A stretch of 64,000 nt of DNA from assembly GCF_000372425.1 (NCBI RefSeq), contig NZ_AQVD01000002.1:188307-252306 (forward strand). Reading direction: 5' to 3'. Position 1 is the stretch's first letter. Each line of letters opens with the position of its first letter. Origin of the DNA: Streptococcus ferus DSM 20646 (GTDB taxonomy: Bacteria > Bacillota > Bacilli > Lactobacillales > Streptococcaceae). Positions 28,115 to 37,478 of this stretch are shown piece after piece. The position numbers and the translations under genes were made by a program. A model generated the notes under the pieces. It saw only the letters and a list, made by a program, of their open reading frames with translations, searched no databases and was not told the origin of the DNA.

Positions 28115-29885
28115 AAGTTTCCTCCCGAATCTTTCCATTTTCTAAGACATAGAAACTCATAATACCGTAAAACTTCTCATCATCGGTAATATAATTATCA
28201 AAGGCACGCTGTGAGACACCATCAGAATTTGTAGCTGTCACACGGATGAAATACTGGCCCTTGTCTAGCTTAGACATCTCTGCAGAAATTGTTTTTAAAC
28301 CTGATTTTTCAAAAATTTTATTCTTGAAACTGTAATCTTTGGCGACTTCCACAGTGTAAGTGATGTCTTTATTATTGAAATCGTAGGAAGCTCCCCAGCT
28401 TAACTGAAGTTTATTATTTTTGACACTAGGGCGATCGATAAAGAAAGGCTGCGGACTCTTCAAGGTCCGGAGATAATCTTGATAATTGCTTTCCAACTCA
28501 TTAGGAAGCTCCTGCAAAACCTGATTATACTCATCCGAACTTAATTTAGCATACATTTGATCAGGCATTTTTGCTAAGTAAGGTTTAACCACTTCAGCAT
28601 ATTTTTGAGACATACTGGAAATACGCTCTTTTGTAATTTGTTTTCTCAGCTGATGCATAGCCTGATCAAGCCCTTTGCGAAAGTCGTCCGATTTCAACAG
28701 ACGTTGGAAAAGATTGTTTCCCCAATAGTTGCTGACACCTACTTCCCAGCTATTAGCCTTATCAGATGCTTTTCCTAGAAAACTTCTTTCTGTTTTTAGG
28801 AAGGAGCTGTCATTATCCCAAGGAATGATATACCATTTTGTAGAGTTCTGAGGACTATATAAAAACATATTTCGACTTTGAGTATCATCATTTCCCATCA
28901 AAATCTGATAGGCCATCCACCACTGAATATTTTCACTGTCAAAATATTTTTTCAACAGAGTATCAACAGAGACAGAAGGATCGTTCACTTTCTTTAGCAT
29001 GTCTACTAATTTAGTATGATCATGGTCCCCTTTAATTTCAAGGAGCTCCTCAAATTTTTTCTTGTTAAACTTAGGATTATCCTCCGTCACAATTGTATCT
29101 TCATAGGGAAGAAATTCGAAGAAATTAACCTTATAAAGGTGAGCATTTTCATCCAGGCCATGTGTCTCTAAATATTTTTTATTAATCTGCTCAACCTGTG
29201 TATATAAGCCATAATCCTGATAAGTTGCCGTGCCGTTTCCAGTTTCATCTTTGACATAGAGATGCACAAACTGAGTGCGCGCCCCCATAATCTGAGGAAT
29301 ATCTTCAATCAAGTCATAGGACAATTTATTTCTGAATCGCATTCCTTCTGTCTGATGTTTATTCAGATTTATTGTTCTCTGATTTTCCCAAGTTCCCTTA
29401 TTTTTTTTGATTTCAATTTTATAATTCTTTTGTTTATTTTTACTGGACGTTTGTCCGCGAACCTGAACTGTCGCATTTGGGACCTCTTCACCATAGCCAA
29501 AGTCTCCAGGCTTAGGACCGTTTTCATCACCAGCTTGCAATAAAGCAGCCACTTGATAACGTTCAACATTCATCCGTTCATAATCATAGGCCGAGTAGGT
29601 GTTGATTTCCTGCCATGAATGGTCCGTTCCCTCTTCTTTATTCCCACGCCGAACAGTTAAGTACATTGTTTTGACACTGGTGTCATCATCCGAACTGTAG
29701 AGGGTATCATTATCTCTTAAGTGAGCATCCTCAATCTTTTCTTCCTTGGCTTTTTTAACAGTTTGAGCTGTTTTGGTTTCCGTTGACTCCTTACTGCTGG
29801 ATTGGTTGCTATAAATTACCAATCCCAAAGCAAGAGCTAACAATGACAATCCTAAAAAAAGAAATTTTCTTTCGTCGCTTCTCAT
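28101..29885 (-). CDS. CotH-like secreted/membrane-anchored kinase with C-terminal Fn3-like domain
   Basis: A 594-residue protein with an N-terminal signal anchor (about residues 8-26), a Lys/Ser/Thr-rich linker and a CotH kinase domain. RGQTSSKNKQKNYKIEI near residue 155 carries the Lys-containing strand and WYIIPWDNDSSF near 355 the metal-binding Asp motif. A fibronectin-III-like domain (about 490-575) follows. CotH proteins are atypical protein kinases related to Fam20C that phosphorylate spore-coat proteins; streptococci make no spores, so the target must differ. Start at 29885 with AGGAAG upstream; overlaps pelG by four bases. Confidence 0.85.
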   Translation of the reverse strand: MRSDERKFLFLGLSLLALALGLVIYSNQSSSKESTETKTAQTVKKAKEEKIEDAHLRDNDTLYSSDDDTSVKTMYLTVRRGNKEEGTDHSWQEINTYSAYDYERMNVERYQVAALLQAGDENGPKPGDFGYGEEVPNATVQVRGQTSSKNKQKNYKIEIKKNKGTWENQRTINLNKHQTEGMRFRNKLSYDLIEDIPQIMGARTQFVHLYVKDETGNGTATYQDYGLYTQVEQINKKYLETHGLDENAHLYKVNFFEFLPYEDTIVTEDNPKFNKKKFEELLEIKGDHDHTKLVDMLKKVNDPSVSVDTLLKKYFDSENIQWWMAYQILMGNDDTQSRNMFLYSPQNSTKWYIIPWDNDSSFLKTERSFLGKASDKANSWEVGVSNYWGNNLFQRLLKSDDFRKGLDQAMHQLRKQITKERISSMSQKYAEVVKPYLAKMPDQMYAKLSSDEYNQVLQELPNELESNYQDYLRTLKSPQPFFIDRPSVKNNKLQLSWGASYDFNNKDITYTVEVAKDYSFKNKIFEKSGLKTISAEMSKLDKGQYFIRVTATNSDGVSQRAFDNYITDDEKFYGIMSFYVLENGKIREETYEEG

Positions 29886-31333
29886 AAATCTTCCTTTCCA
29901 ATTTTTCCATCCAGTTGCTTGGCCCATAAGGTAAATTTGCCGCTTTTAGCTACTGGTAGTATAGGCTGACTTCCCAAAATATGGTAAGATAAGTCCTTGG
30001 TATAGGCATGAAGACGCCTTGATGCCGTAAAAAATAATAAAATACTGGCTATCAAAAAACCAAATCCATAAAAATCTTTACTAAAAAACTGCAGGATAAA
30101 AGTTAGTAGGACAGAGCTTATGGCAAAGTATTTTGTTGCTTGCTTGGCCCCTTGATAATCAGCAAAATAAAGAAGCGCCAATAGATTGGCATTACCAATC
30201 CCATAGAGGCCATAAGCCAGACAGAGTGTCTGAAAAAAGCCTCTCATTTGTGCGTTAAAGCCCAGAGGTAAAGCAGATAATAATTCATTCCCCAAAAACA
30301 TAATCAGCACAGTTGCCATCAATTGCTTCCAGGCTAAATACTTTAATTCATTTTGCAGTACTTCCAGCATTTCCACCTCAGCCTGTTCAATCTCTAAAAG
30401 ATTCCCGTTTTCGTTATACAGGTTGAAGTACTTTTGGAACTTTGGATAAAACAAAACTTCAACCGACACAACAAAACTGACTGTCGCTACCAAGGTGGTC
30501 AAAAAAGCAAACATGGCGGGAACATCGTAAACAGGAGCCGTTCGCAGCAAGCCATCCACCCTTTCTCCTAAGACACTGAACCAGGTCATCAGAATATGGG
30601 CAAATAAGCCTACAAAAAGGTAGGAACCTATTTCAAATAAATCCCCAAACCGATCAAAATACGTTAAAAATTCAAAGGAAGGTTGAAGACTGTTAGGAAA
30701 ATAAAGGCATAAGAGCCAAATCAAGCCGAGAAACATGACGCCATAACCAATACAAGCACTGACTAAAAGTCCGTAGGGAACTGACAGTAAAACCAGAACA
30801 AGGCCCGAAAGGAAAGTTGCTAAAATAGCTATAAAAAAGGAAAGCAGAATATTACGATAATCCTTAAGAGCTGTCAGATAATTCAAGGCATTCCAGATAA
30901 GTGTCAGCTCTCCAAACAGTAATAAACACAACAGCAACTTAAAGAAAGCAATTCCTGAAAATAAGAGAAAAAGACTATAAACTATACCGCCCATAGCAAG
31001 CATTAAAACACTTGAAGCAAAGAAAGAAGGTAGAATCTTTTTTATTTTTCCTTCATACAGCATATCCGAAACATAGCGTGTTAAAACAAATGAAAATGGG
31101 CTACTGAAAATCAAAGAAAACAAAGTAGAATAAGAAATCAATCCCAAAAGAGTATTACGATCTTGATTATCTAAACCACCTATCACACTAAGATAAGCAA
31201 TTGTTGCCAGTAAAAGAATTCCTAACAATAAAGGACCGGCATAAATGATACTGGTATAGGCATAAACTTTTTGTTTGGCAAAAAAGCCTCCTTTATCAGA
31301 TATTTTTCTTAGCTCAAAACCTATTCCTGCCAT
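29882..31333 (-). CDS. pelG: Pel polysaccharide transporter PelG
   Basis: A 483-residue membrane protein with about twelve helices, starting MAGIGFELRKISDKGGFFAK, the conserved PelG N-terminus. PelG belongs to the MOP (flippase-like) superfamily and is thought to carry the Pel chain across the membrane with PelD, PelE and PelF. The ATG lies inside the end of pelF (13-base overlap), and its stop overlaps the cotH start, so the glycosyltransferase, transporter and kinase are coupled. Confidence 0.92.
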   Translation of the reverse strand: MAGIGFELRKISDKGGFFAKQKVYAYTSIIYAGPLLLGILLLATIAYLSVIGGLDNQDRNTLLGLISYSTLFSLIFSSPFSFVLTRYVSDMLYEGKIKKILPSFFASSVLMLAMGGIVYSLFLLFSGIAFFKLLLCLLLFGELTLIWNALNYLTALKDYRNILLSFFIAILATFLSGLVLVLLSVPYGLLVSACIGYGVMFLGLIWLLCLYFPNSLQPSFEFLTYFDRFGDLFEIGSYLFVGLFAHILMTWFSVLGERVDGLLRTAPVYDVPAMFAFLTTLVATVSFVVSVEVLFYPKFQKYFNLYNENGNLLEIEQAEVEMLEVLQNELKYLAWKQLMATVLIMFLGNELLSALPLGFNAQMRGFFQTLCLAYGLYGIGNANLLALLYFADYQGAKQATKYFAISSVLLTFILQFFSKDFYGFGFLIASILLFFTASRRLHAYTKDLSYHILGSQPILPVAKSGKFTLWAKQLDGKIGKEDL

Positions 31334-32736
31334 GTCTCAATGCTCTCCTTATATAATTGCCTGTATTGTTCTATCATTTGATGGTACTGGTAATTTTTCG
31401 CAATTCTTTTTCTTGCAGTCTGTCCCATCTGATTCCTTAGATCAGCTTGCAAGCACATCTTTTTCATAGCTTCTGTTAAACCTCTTCTATCGGTAGGAGG
31501 CACACAGTACCCTGCCAAACCTAAGTCATCATCTTTTCGACCTTCCAACAACTCTCTGCACGCTCCAACATCAGTTGTTACACATGGTCGGGCAGCCGCC
31601 ATTGACTCAAGTACTGACAGTGGCTGACCTTCAGAAATACTAGTTAAAACGGTAAAGTCCAATTTTTCCATGTAAGCTCTGATATCCACACGGCCTGTGA
31701 AAATAAGATTATCTAAATTCATTTTTTGGGCAAGGGCAAAACACTGATCAGCATACTCCTGATTATCAATCCCACCCATAATGTGTAATCTTACCTTCGG
31801 CAATTGAAAAGACAGTTCGTAAAAGCTATACAAAAGTGTTTCAACATCCTTAATCGGAGCCATTCTTATTACCGCTCCAATATCCACCCAGCCGTCTGGC
31901 TTTTTCAAGGGAATATTGGAAAATGTTTCAAAATCAATCCCATTAGAAATCACTTGGCATTTATCGGGGGCACATCCAATATCAATCTGAATTTGCCTAG
32001 CCTTGCTAAAAAGACTGGTAATCCGGTCTGCTTTAGAATAAACGGCATCTGACAGCATGTAAAAGAAGGCAATCCATTGATTTTTCATTGAAGGCGTGAA
32101 CCAGTCCGACCGAATAATTTCTTCTTCCCGTTCACGAGTATAAATACCATGTTCTGTCAGTAAAACTGGTTTATGATATTGATGAGCTCCTAGAGTCGCA
32201 AGCACACCACCATACCCCGTCGCAATCGTATGATAAACATCTGCGTCAGGCACGTCTTTTGATATCAGACACAGCAAAGGAAGCAAAATGGAACGCATGG
32301 TATGAAAGACATCTGACAAAGGAACGAAAGCATATTTTTCCACACTCATTTGTTTCAGAAGCTGTAAAAAAACATCACTTTCTAAAAACGTTACTGGTGT
32401 CAGCCGTTTTGACTGAAATAAATCAAAAAGAAGTGACCAGTCAGGCCGCTCACAAGCAACCAGTTTTTTCAGAGTTTCAAGCTCCGCATCTGTTAAGTCT
32501 GAACTACCGCCGTCTTTAATATTTGGCATGTCTAGATCATCCAAAAAGACCTCATGTATCTCAAGGACATTATCAGGCAGTTCATAAACAAACTGACCCT
32601 GTTCTTCCTTTTTGGCACCAATAGCCCAAATCACAAATTCATGTTCTTTCAGTTCCGTTATATACTGGTGGGCCCAAGTAGAGACACCCCCGTGAACATA
32701 AGGATAGGAACCTTCAAAGACCATACAGATTCTCAT
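31321..32736 (-). CDS. pelF: Pel polysaccharide glycosyltransferase PelF
   Basis: A 471-residue GT4-family glycosyltransferase. The N-terminal domain opens MRICMVFEGSYPYVHGGVSTW (DUF3492), followed by LLTEHGIYTREREEEI near 180, the ISNGIDFETF turn and the nucleotide-sugar motif SISEGQPLSVLESMAA near residue 360 with the EX7E glutamates. PelF polymerises Pel from UDP-sugars in the cytoplasm. Overlaps pelA by four bases and pelG by 13. Confidence 0.93.
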   Translation of the reverse strand: MRICMVFEGSYPYVHGGVSTWAHQYITELKEHEFVIWAIGAKKEEQGQFVYELPDNVLEIHEVFLDDLDMPNIKDGGSSDLTDAELETLKKLVACERPDWSLLFDLFQSKRLTPVTFLESDVFLQLLKQMSVEKYAFVPLSDVFHTMRSILLPLLCLISKDVPDADVYHTIATGYGGVLATLGAHQYHKPVLLTEHGIYTREREEEIIRSDWFTPSMKNQWIAFFYMLSDAVYSKADRITSLFSKARQIQIDIGCAPDKCQVISNGIDFETFSNIPLKKPDGWVDIGAVIRMAPIKDVETLLYSFYELSFQLPKVRLHIMGGIDNQEYADQCFALAQKMNLDNLIFTGRVDIRAYMEKLDFTVLTSISEGQPLSVLESMAAARPCVTTDVGACRELLEGRKDDDLGLAGYCVPPTDRRGLTEAMKKMCLQADLRNQMGQTARKRIAKNYQYHQMIEQYRQLYKESIETWQE

Positions 32737-34568
32737 TTGTTATCACCTATTAATTTTATTGATATTTTTGATGATGTTGCTTCTAAAAGATAGAGGTTCC
32801 CAGTTAACTGTTTTAAACGGCCACCAGACACTTTCCCCGGTTTTCCCTTATTAATGCGAACCATCAAATAAGCCTTATCGTAAAAATTATCCAAATCAAG
32901 GGCCAGCTCTCCTGCTGTTTTTTGTTGGTTCACTTTTAAGACAGCATACCGCTGAACTGCTCCTGCCAGCTGAGAACCTGTTAAATGCCGCATAGATGGC
33001 GCGGTCTTTTCAAGCCATGAAACATGCCGTTCCAAATGCTTAAACATATAAGCCCAGCCATGTGCTGCCCCTCGATCTTTATCCAAGGCATCATCGGGAT
33101 GAATAAAATGGTTATTGACAAAGTGCATGTTCATCTCTGAGAAGGCTGCCATTGTCTCGTAGCCTTGCAAAATAGTTCCAGAGGTTGTTCTAGGCTGCTC
33201 AATCATCCCATCATCAGCAATCTCAAATTCCTGCACATAGGCCTGTTCCCCTGGAAAGTAATTGCTGGCAATGCTCTTAATCCGCGGAAATTGCTTGACA
33301 ATCATTGAACGACCTTCGCGGGATAAAATATTGGAAGGGGGAACATAAACCGATTTTGGTGTTCCGGGAAATAGTTCATCTGTAAAGCGAATAAGCTCTT
33401 TCAGTGATGACTTCATAGCCTTCGTACTGTCCCAGCTTAAGTAACCGTGGTCACTTTCTCCTGTATTTTTTAAATTATAAGGTTGATGGTTATAACCATG
33501 ATAGCCGATCTCTCCACCATTAGCTAATAAGGAATCCCCAAAATACCTGAACCTCTCTAAATCAGTTTGAGGCACTGTAGAGCCATTAACAGCATTTTCA
33601 TAGTTTTCAATAACAACACCTGTATATTTAATTTGGTACTTCTCAGCAAGTTTCAGCATATCTGGCCACCAAATATTGGTATAAAAATCCGATACCGTCA
33701 TATTATAATCCCGTGTAATGTAGTCCGCATTTCCTGAAGGAACGGGGGCCGGAAAATCATCTAAATAGTAGGTTGAACCATTAATGACAGGATAGGCTGT
33801 CACGTCTGTCAGCAGACTATACGAAGCTGCATAGAGACCTCTAACAGCTTTGTTATAGAGCCCAAAATTATCTATGACAAATTTGCCTTTGCCATACTCC
33901 CTCTCCCAGATTAGAGGAGTCTTTTTTTCGTCGCCAGTCCAAGCATGTATTTTACTGTCCTTGGACAGTGTGATTGCTCTCGCAGAGTCAAATGCTTCAT
34001 CAATCACATAATCTCGATTGCCACCAATCATGAATTCATTATCAATAAAAATACTATTAACCTGTGTATTGGTATACCCCGAGGTCACAATCCCTAGCTT
34101 TTGCTCAATAGGTGCCAGATATTTATCCTGACTCATCGTCATTCCAAAAAGAACCTGTCCTCCTTTATGCGTCCAATCCATCAAGTCATCTACCCGAGAA
34201 GAAACTTTTTCTAGATGGGGTAATAAAACGACAACTTTTTGATAGGTCGAAAAACTAGGAATCTTATCTGTTGAAACATCAATCAACTGATAGCCCATTT
34301 TCATATCCTTAAGAATCTGTTCAAATTCTACTTGTATCTCTCTGCTAGATTCATTTTTTCCGTCAACTAATAAGAGGGTCTCCTTTTTTAAACTTTTAAA
34401 GACCTTATTTGAACTTGGAACATTCCCCTTTAGATAGGTCGTCTTTCCCTGGTCAACATTATAAGGACGGCCATTTTTCTGTACTAAAAGCAAACCTGCA
34501 ATGACCACGAAAATAAGCAGAATAACCAGTGATTCCTTTAAAGGAAAAAAATCTTTTTTCGTTTTCAA
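32733..34568 (-). CDS. pelA: Pel polysaccharide deacetylase PelA (Gram-positive type, DUF2194)
   Basis: A 611-residue membrane-anchored deacetylase. One N-terminal helix (about residues 12-30) precedes a Rossmann/GATase-like domain (about 50-250) and a polysaccharide deacetylase domain. The metal Asp is in STYYLDDFPAPVPSG near residue 265 and the two metal His in GYHGYNHQPY near 355. It lacks the N-terminal glycoside hydrolase domain of Pseudomonas PelA. The start is TTG at 34568, with GGAGAGG seven bases upstream. It should act outside the cell on GalNAc or GlcNAc residues of Pel. Confidence 0.9.
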   Translation of the reverse strand: MKTKKDFFPLKESLVILLIFVVIAGLLLVQKNGRPYNVDQGKTTYLKGNVPSSNKVFKSLKKETLLLVDGKNESSREIQVEFEQILKDMKMGYQLIDVSTDKIPSFSTYQKVVVLLPHLEKVSSRVDDLMDWTHKGGQVLFGMTMSQDKYLAPIEQKLGIVTSGYTNTQVNSIFIDNEFMIGGNRDYVIDEAFDSARAITLSKDSKIHAWTGDEKKTPLIWEREYGKGKFVIDNFGLYNKAVRGLYAASYSLLTDVTAYPVINGSTYYLDDFPAPVPSGNADYITRDYNMTVSDFYTNIWWPDMLKLAEKYQIKYTGVVIENYENAVNGSTVPQTDLERFRYFGDSLLANGGEIGYHGYNHQPYNLKNTGESDHGYLSWDSTKAMKSSLKELIRFTDELFPGTPKSVYVPPSNILSREGRSMIVKQFPRIKSIASNYFPGEQAYVQEFEIADDGMIEQPRTTSGTILQGYETMAAFSEMNMHFVNNHFIHPDDALDKDRGAAHGWAYMFKHLERHVSWLEKTAPSMRHLTGSQLAGAVQRYAVLKVNQQKTAGELALDLDNFYDKAYLMVRINKGKPGKVSGGRLKQLTGNLYLLEATSSKISIKLIGDNK

Positions 34569-34581
34569 AATAACCTCTCCT

Positions 34582-35478
34582 TTAAGCAGGTGCCCAAAAG
34601 TCTACTGTCATCTTATTTTTAGTAGAAATGTAGATATTCTCTTTCTTCATTCTGGTCAACAGCTCTTCTACCTTTTGACCTTCTTTTAACACCAGATAAT
34701 AATTTAAGCGTAAGAGCCAGGTTTCTTCTTCCCTTGGCCACTTGGACACCATTTTTTCCAGTCCTGCTTCGGCTCTGTCGTATCTCTGCAGCAAGAGTTC
34801 ATTTTCCACCAAAGAGACATAGTCTGATAGGCTGTCTCTTTGCGCCAGCTTCTTTTCCAACTGAGTCGCATAATCTCTCCGCAATACTTTCGCCATTTCT
34901 CCACCGATCAATCCAGTTGATAGGTATTTGCCCAATAATCGGCAATAATCTGTCAAAAGAGCATAATTATCGGGTTTTAGGGACAATTCCTTTTCTAATT
35001 GTGCCAATTGAATATCATATTGATGAGACAGTTCAGCGATAATACTGCTTGCATAATGGACAACCTCACTATCCTCATTCAAACGAGACAAGTAAAGTAG
35101 ATCCAGAAACTCCTCAGGCTGATCGCCAATAATTTCTAGCAACACCTTTCTTGAGGTAGCTGAATCTTCTAATAATAAGGATTCTTCCAAAGGAGTAACA
35201 TCCGTTTTCTGATCTTCCTTAACAGTCAACTGCTTATTAACTGTTCTTTTCTCAACAGGTACAGATAGATCTTCTTGATGAACAAAAGTTCCCCCTTTTT
35301 GAAAAAGGTCCTGTTTTTCTAAAAAATGCAGGAGGATAACTCCCAGAAAAGGGACAGTAATGACAAATATCAGGTAAATAAACGGGAGATGATAACGCCT
35401 TTCCTTAAATCCACGATAGGCATATAAGCAGGACCCTATATAAAGCAAAGTTAATAGCAAGCTGACAAGAACTTCCAT
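34582..35478 (-). CDS. pelE: PelE-like membrane protein
   Basis: A 298-residue protein with two N-terminal helices (residues 3-22 and 32-52) and a cytoplasmic, mostly helical TPR-like part (about 100-298), the PelE layout. PelE bridges PelD, PelG and PelF. I chose 35478 (MEVLVSLLLTLLY) because the frame upstream lies in pelD and starting there places the first helix at the N-terminus; the ribosome site is weak, so coupling to pelD (stop at 35486) is likely. Identity rests on order and topology more than sequence. Confidence 0.8.
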   Translation of the reverse strand: MEVLVSLLLTLLYIGSCLYAYRGFKERRYHLPFIYLIFVITVPFLGVILLHFLEKQDLFQKGGTFVHQEDLSVPVEKRTVNKQLTVKEDQKTDVTPLEESLLLEDSATSRKVLLEIIGDQPEEFLDLLYLSRLNEDSEVVHYASSIIAELSHQYDIQLAQLEKELSLKPDNYALLTDYCRLLGKYLSTGLIGGEMAKVLRRDYATQLEKKLAQRDSLSDYVSLVENELLLQRYDRAEAGLEKMVSKWPREEETWLLRLNYYLVLKEGQKVEELLTRMKKENIYISTKNKMTVDFWAPA

Positions 35479-35485
35479 TGTCTTA

Positions 35486-37327
35486 TTACTCAATCTTTCT
35501 ATCCTTAATGGCAAATTCATTCTCGGCCGATGGGACTTTCCCAAGTTGATCAACATAATATTGCTGATAATATGCCTTAGATAAGGCAGACTCGGTCATC
35601 TCACCTATCATTTGCAGACAGTTGATTTGGTGCAACCCCATTTGATTATAAGAAACCTCTTGAACCCAAATAAGAAAGCGCAGAACCCCACCATCTCTGA
35701 CACCCAGTACATAGGCAGGATGGTCTTTTAAAATTTGTCGATTAGACCAAACCTCTCCCTTTTCAACAGTTTTCAAAATTTCTGGAAAAGATTGGGGCTG
35801 CAAGGCTGTTTGTGATAATAGGGTCGAGGCTGTTTTTTCTGTTTGCAGCAACTCCAATACTTTCTCATCTTTTAAGTCATAGACTAGAATAGCTTTCGTA
35901 TCTAACCATTCCTGTAAAATCTTAACACTTTCTTCTAGAATAGATACCCCAGACGACCTATCTAATTTCTTAAACACATCAAAAAACTTAGCAAAACCAT
36001 CTCGGCTGCCGATTAACTGCCGTTTGAGCTTCTGTTTATCTTGAACAATACTACTATGCACACCTTGAATAAAGACATTTTGCTCTTTTAACAACTGGTT
36101 TTCTTTTTTCAACGACTTGCTATCATCTTGATTCTTCATCTGGACAAACCCACAGACTGCAGCAATAAAAATATACATGATAAAAGGAAGCCATTGCTCT
36201 GTATTATAAAGAATAATACGCCAATCTCTTCCAGAAATAATATTATTAATTAATAATGCTGCGGCAGATAAGAAGGCCGAAGCGATACCGTAATAAGTAC
36301 CAAAAACGGTACTGACTAAGACAACAAATAAGAGGCGAATATCAATTAATCTAAACTGAAAATGAGCATTCGTATAAAGATGCAGAAATTCTGAGACAAG
36401 GAAAAGAGCCATAATTTCAGCAATTTTTTGAATCCGTTGATGGGAACGCAGGATACTAATCAAGTCATCTAAGCGACTAGTATATTTGGCAAAACGATGC
36501 TGCTCCAGATAGAGTGTATAAAGGTCTGTTAAATCATCTATAATCGAATAGTGCATGAACCAGCCATAACGTTTTCGTAACGTTTTGTCTGGCTGACTTT
36601 CATTGGTCTGAGTCTGAGATGACTGACTCGCATTGGCAGAACTAAATTGAACAGAGGGACAGGAGGTCACTTTTTGTAACTGTTCAGCCAGCTCCTTAAA
36701 GGTCACTTTAAAGGGATTGACAATTTGTAGTGTTTCTCTATCATTATTCCAGCTGTCAAATAGCCTAAACAATAAATCAGAAAGGTCATCCATGTTAATG
36801 AAATTTGTTAGCTCATCCTGTTTTTCCGTGAATAGGAGACTGCCAGACTCTGCGGCCTTAAAGAGCTGACTCATATAATCCCTAGGATAGATCGAAGAAT
36901 ATAAATAAGGACTCTGTAAAATCTTAAGACTCGATGACGAATGGGATGTTTTCCAGTTCATACATAAGTCTTGAGCCGTTTTAACAATGATCTGATTAGA
37001 ACCTTTAGCTTCTAGCGCTGTCAGATAAAGAACCTTAATATGTTCCTGTTCTTTTGCATAACCAAGAATTCGCTGCAGTTGCTCCAATTCCCCAATTCTG
37101 TCATTTTGGTAGGTTAAAGAGTCAGAAAAGTAAATCATTTGGTCAAATTCATAAGACTCAAAAATAGACTCTTCCAGACTAATGTCATTGGTGAAGACGG
37201 TTATTCCCATCTGTTGAGATGATTTTAAATTAGTATCACCTAACAAAAAAAGCTGATGATTGGGAAAAGCTTCATTAAGAAATGTTTTTGTTATATAGCC
37301 TATATTACCAATTAATAATGTTTTCAA
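35486..37327 (-). CDS. pelD: PelD-like protein: SDR-like domain, membrane helices, GAF-like domain, no GGDEF
   Basis: A 613-residue protein. Residues 1-215 form a Rossmann NAD-dependent-epimerase-like domain with a degraded glycine motif (LLIGNIGYITKTF) and no YxxxK. A Ser/Gln-rich linker (about 228-250) leads to four hydrophobic segments (about 305-400), a short coiled coil (405-445) and a GAF-like region (445-595). Pseudomonas PelD continues into a degenerate GGDEF domain that binds c-di-GMP through RxxD; here the protein ends first. The start is TTG at 37327 with AAGGAG ten bases upstream. First gene of the operon. Confidence 0.85.
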   Translation of the reverse strand: MKTLLIGNIGYITKTFLNEAFPNHQLFLLGDTNLKSSQQMGITVFTNDISLEESIFESYEFDQMIYFSDSLTYQNDRIGELEQLQRILGYAKEQEHIKVLYLTALEAKGSNQIIVKTAQDLCMNWKTSHSSSSLKILQSPYLYSSIYPRDYMSQLFKAAESGSLLFTEKQDELTNFINMDDLSDLLFRLFDSWNNDRETLQIVNPFKVTFKELAEQLQKVTSCPSVQFSSANASQSSQTQTNESQPDKTLRKRYGWFMHYSIIDDLTDLYTLYLEQHRFAKYTSRLDDLISILRSHQRIQKIAEIMALFLVSEFLHLYTNAHFQFRLIDIRLLFVVLVSTVFGTYYGIASAFLSAAALLINNIISGRDWRIILYNTEQWLPFIMYIFIAAVCGFVQMKNQDDSKSLKKENQLLKEQNVFIQGVHSSIVQDKQKLKRQLIGSRDGFAKFFDVFKKLDRSSGVSILEESVKILQEWLDTKAILVYDLKDEKVLELLQTEKTASTLLSQTALQPQSFPEILKTVEKGEVWSNRQILKDHPAYVLGVRDGGVLRFLIWVQEVSYNQMGLHQINCLQMIGEMTESALSKAYYQQYYVDQLGKVPSAENEFAIKDRKIE

Positions 37328-37439
37328 GTTTTAGATACTCCTTAAACACAATACACTTCTATATCCTATTACTTATTATTTGAAAAAAACCAGTAAAATA
37401 GATTAAATTTTCGTTACTAATTATTGCTTTTTCGTCTTA

Positions 37440-37468
37440 ATGGTATCACTTTTAACATCAAATGGCAA
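37440..37468 (-). promoter_or_regulatory. pel operon promoter
   Basis: TTGCCA (37463-37468), 17-base spacer, TACCAT (37440-37445) with TGA extended -10. The predicted leader is about 105 nt, AT-rich, ending in AAGGAG before the TTG start. Confidence 0.65.
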
Positions 37469-37478
37469 TAATATTTTT

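Noticed and set aside
35486..36000. A GGDEF or RxxD c-di-GMP site at the PelD C-terminus
   Set aside because: The last 210 residues are taken by a coiled coil and a GAF-like region; no GGDEF-like motif is seen.
25271..37327. The pel region as a recent mobile element
   Set aside because: No transposase, integrase, direct repeats or tRNA edge was found. Horizontal origin is possible but unsupported here.
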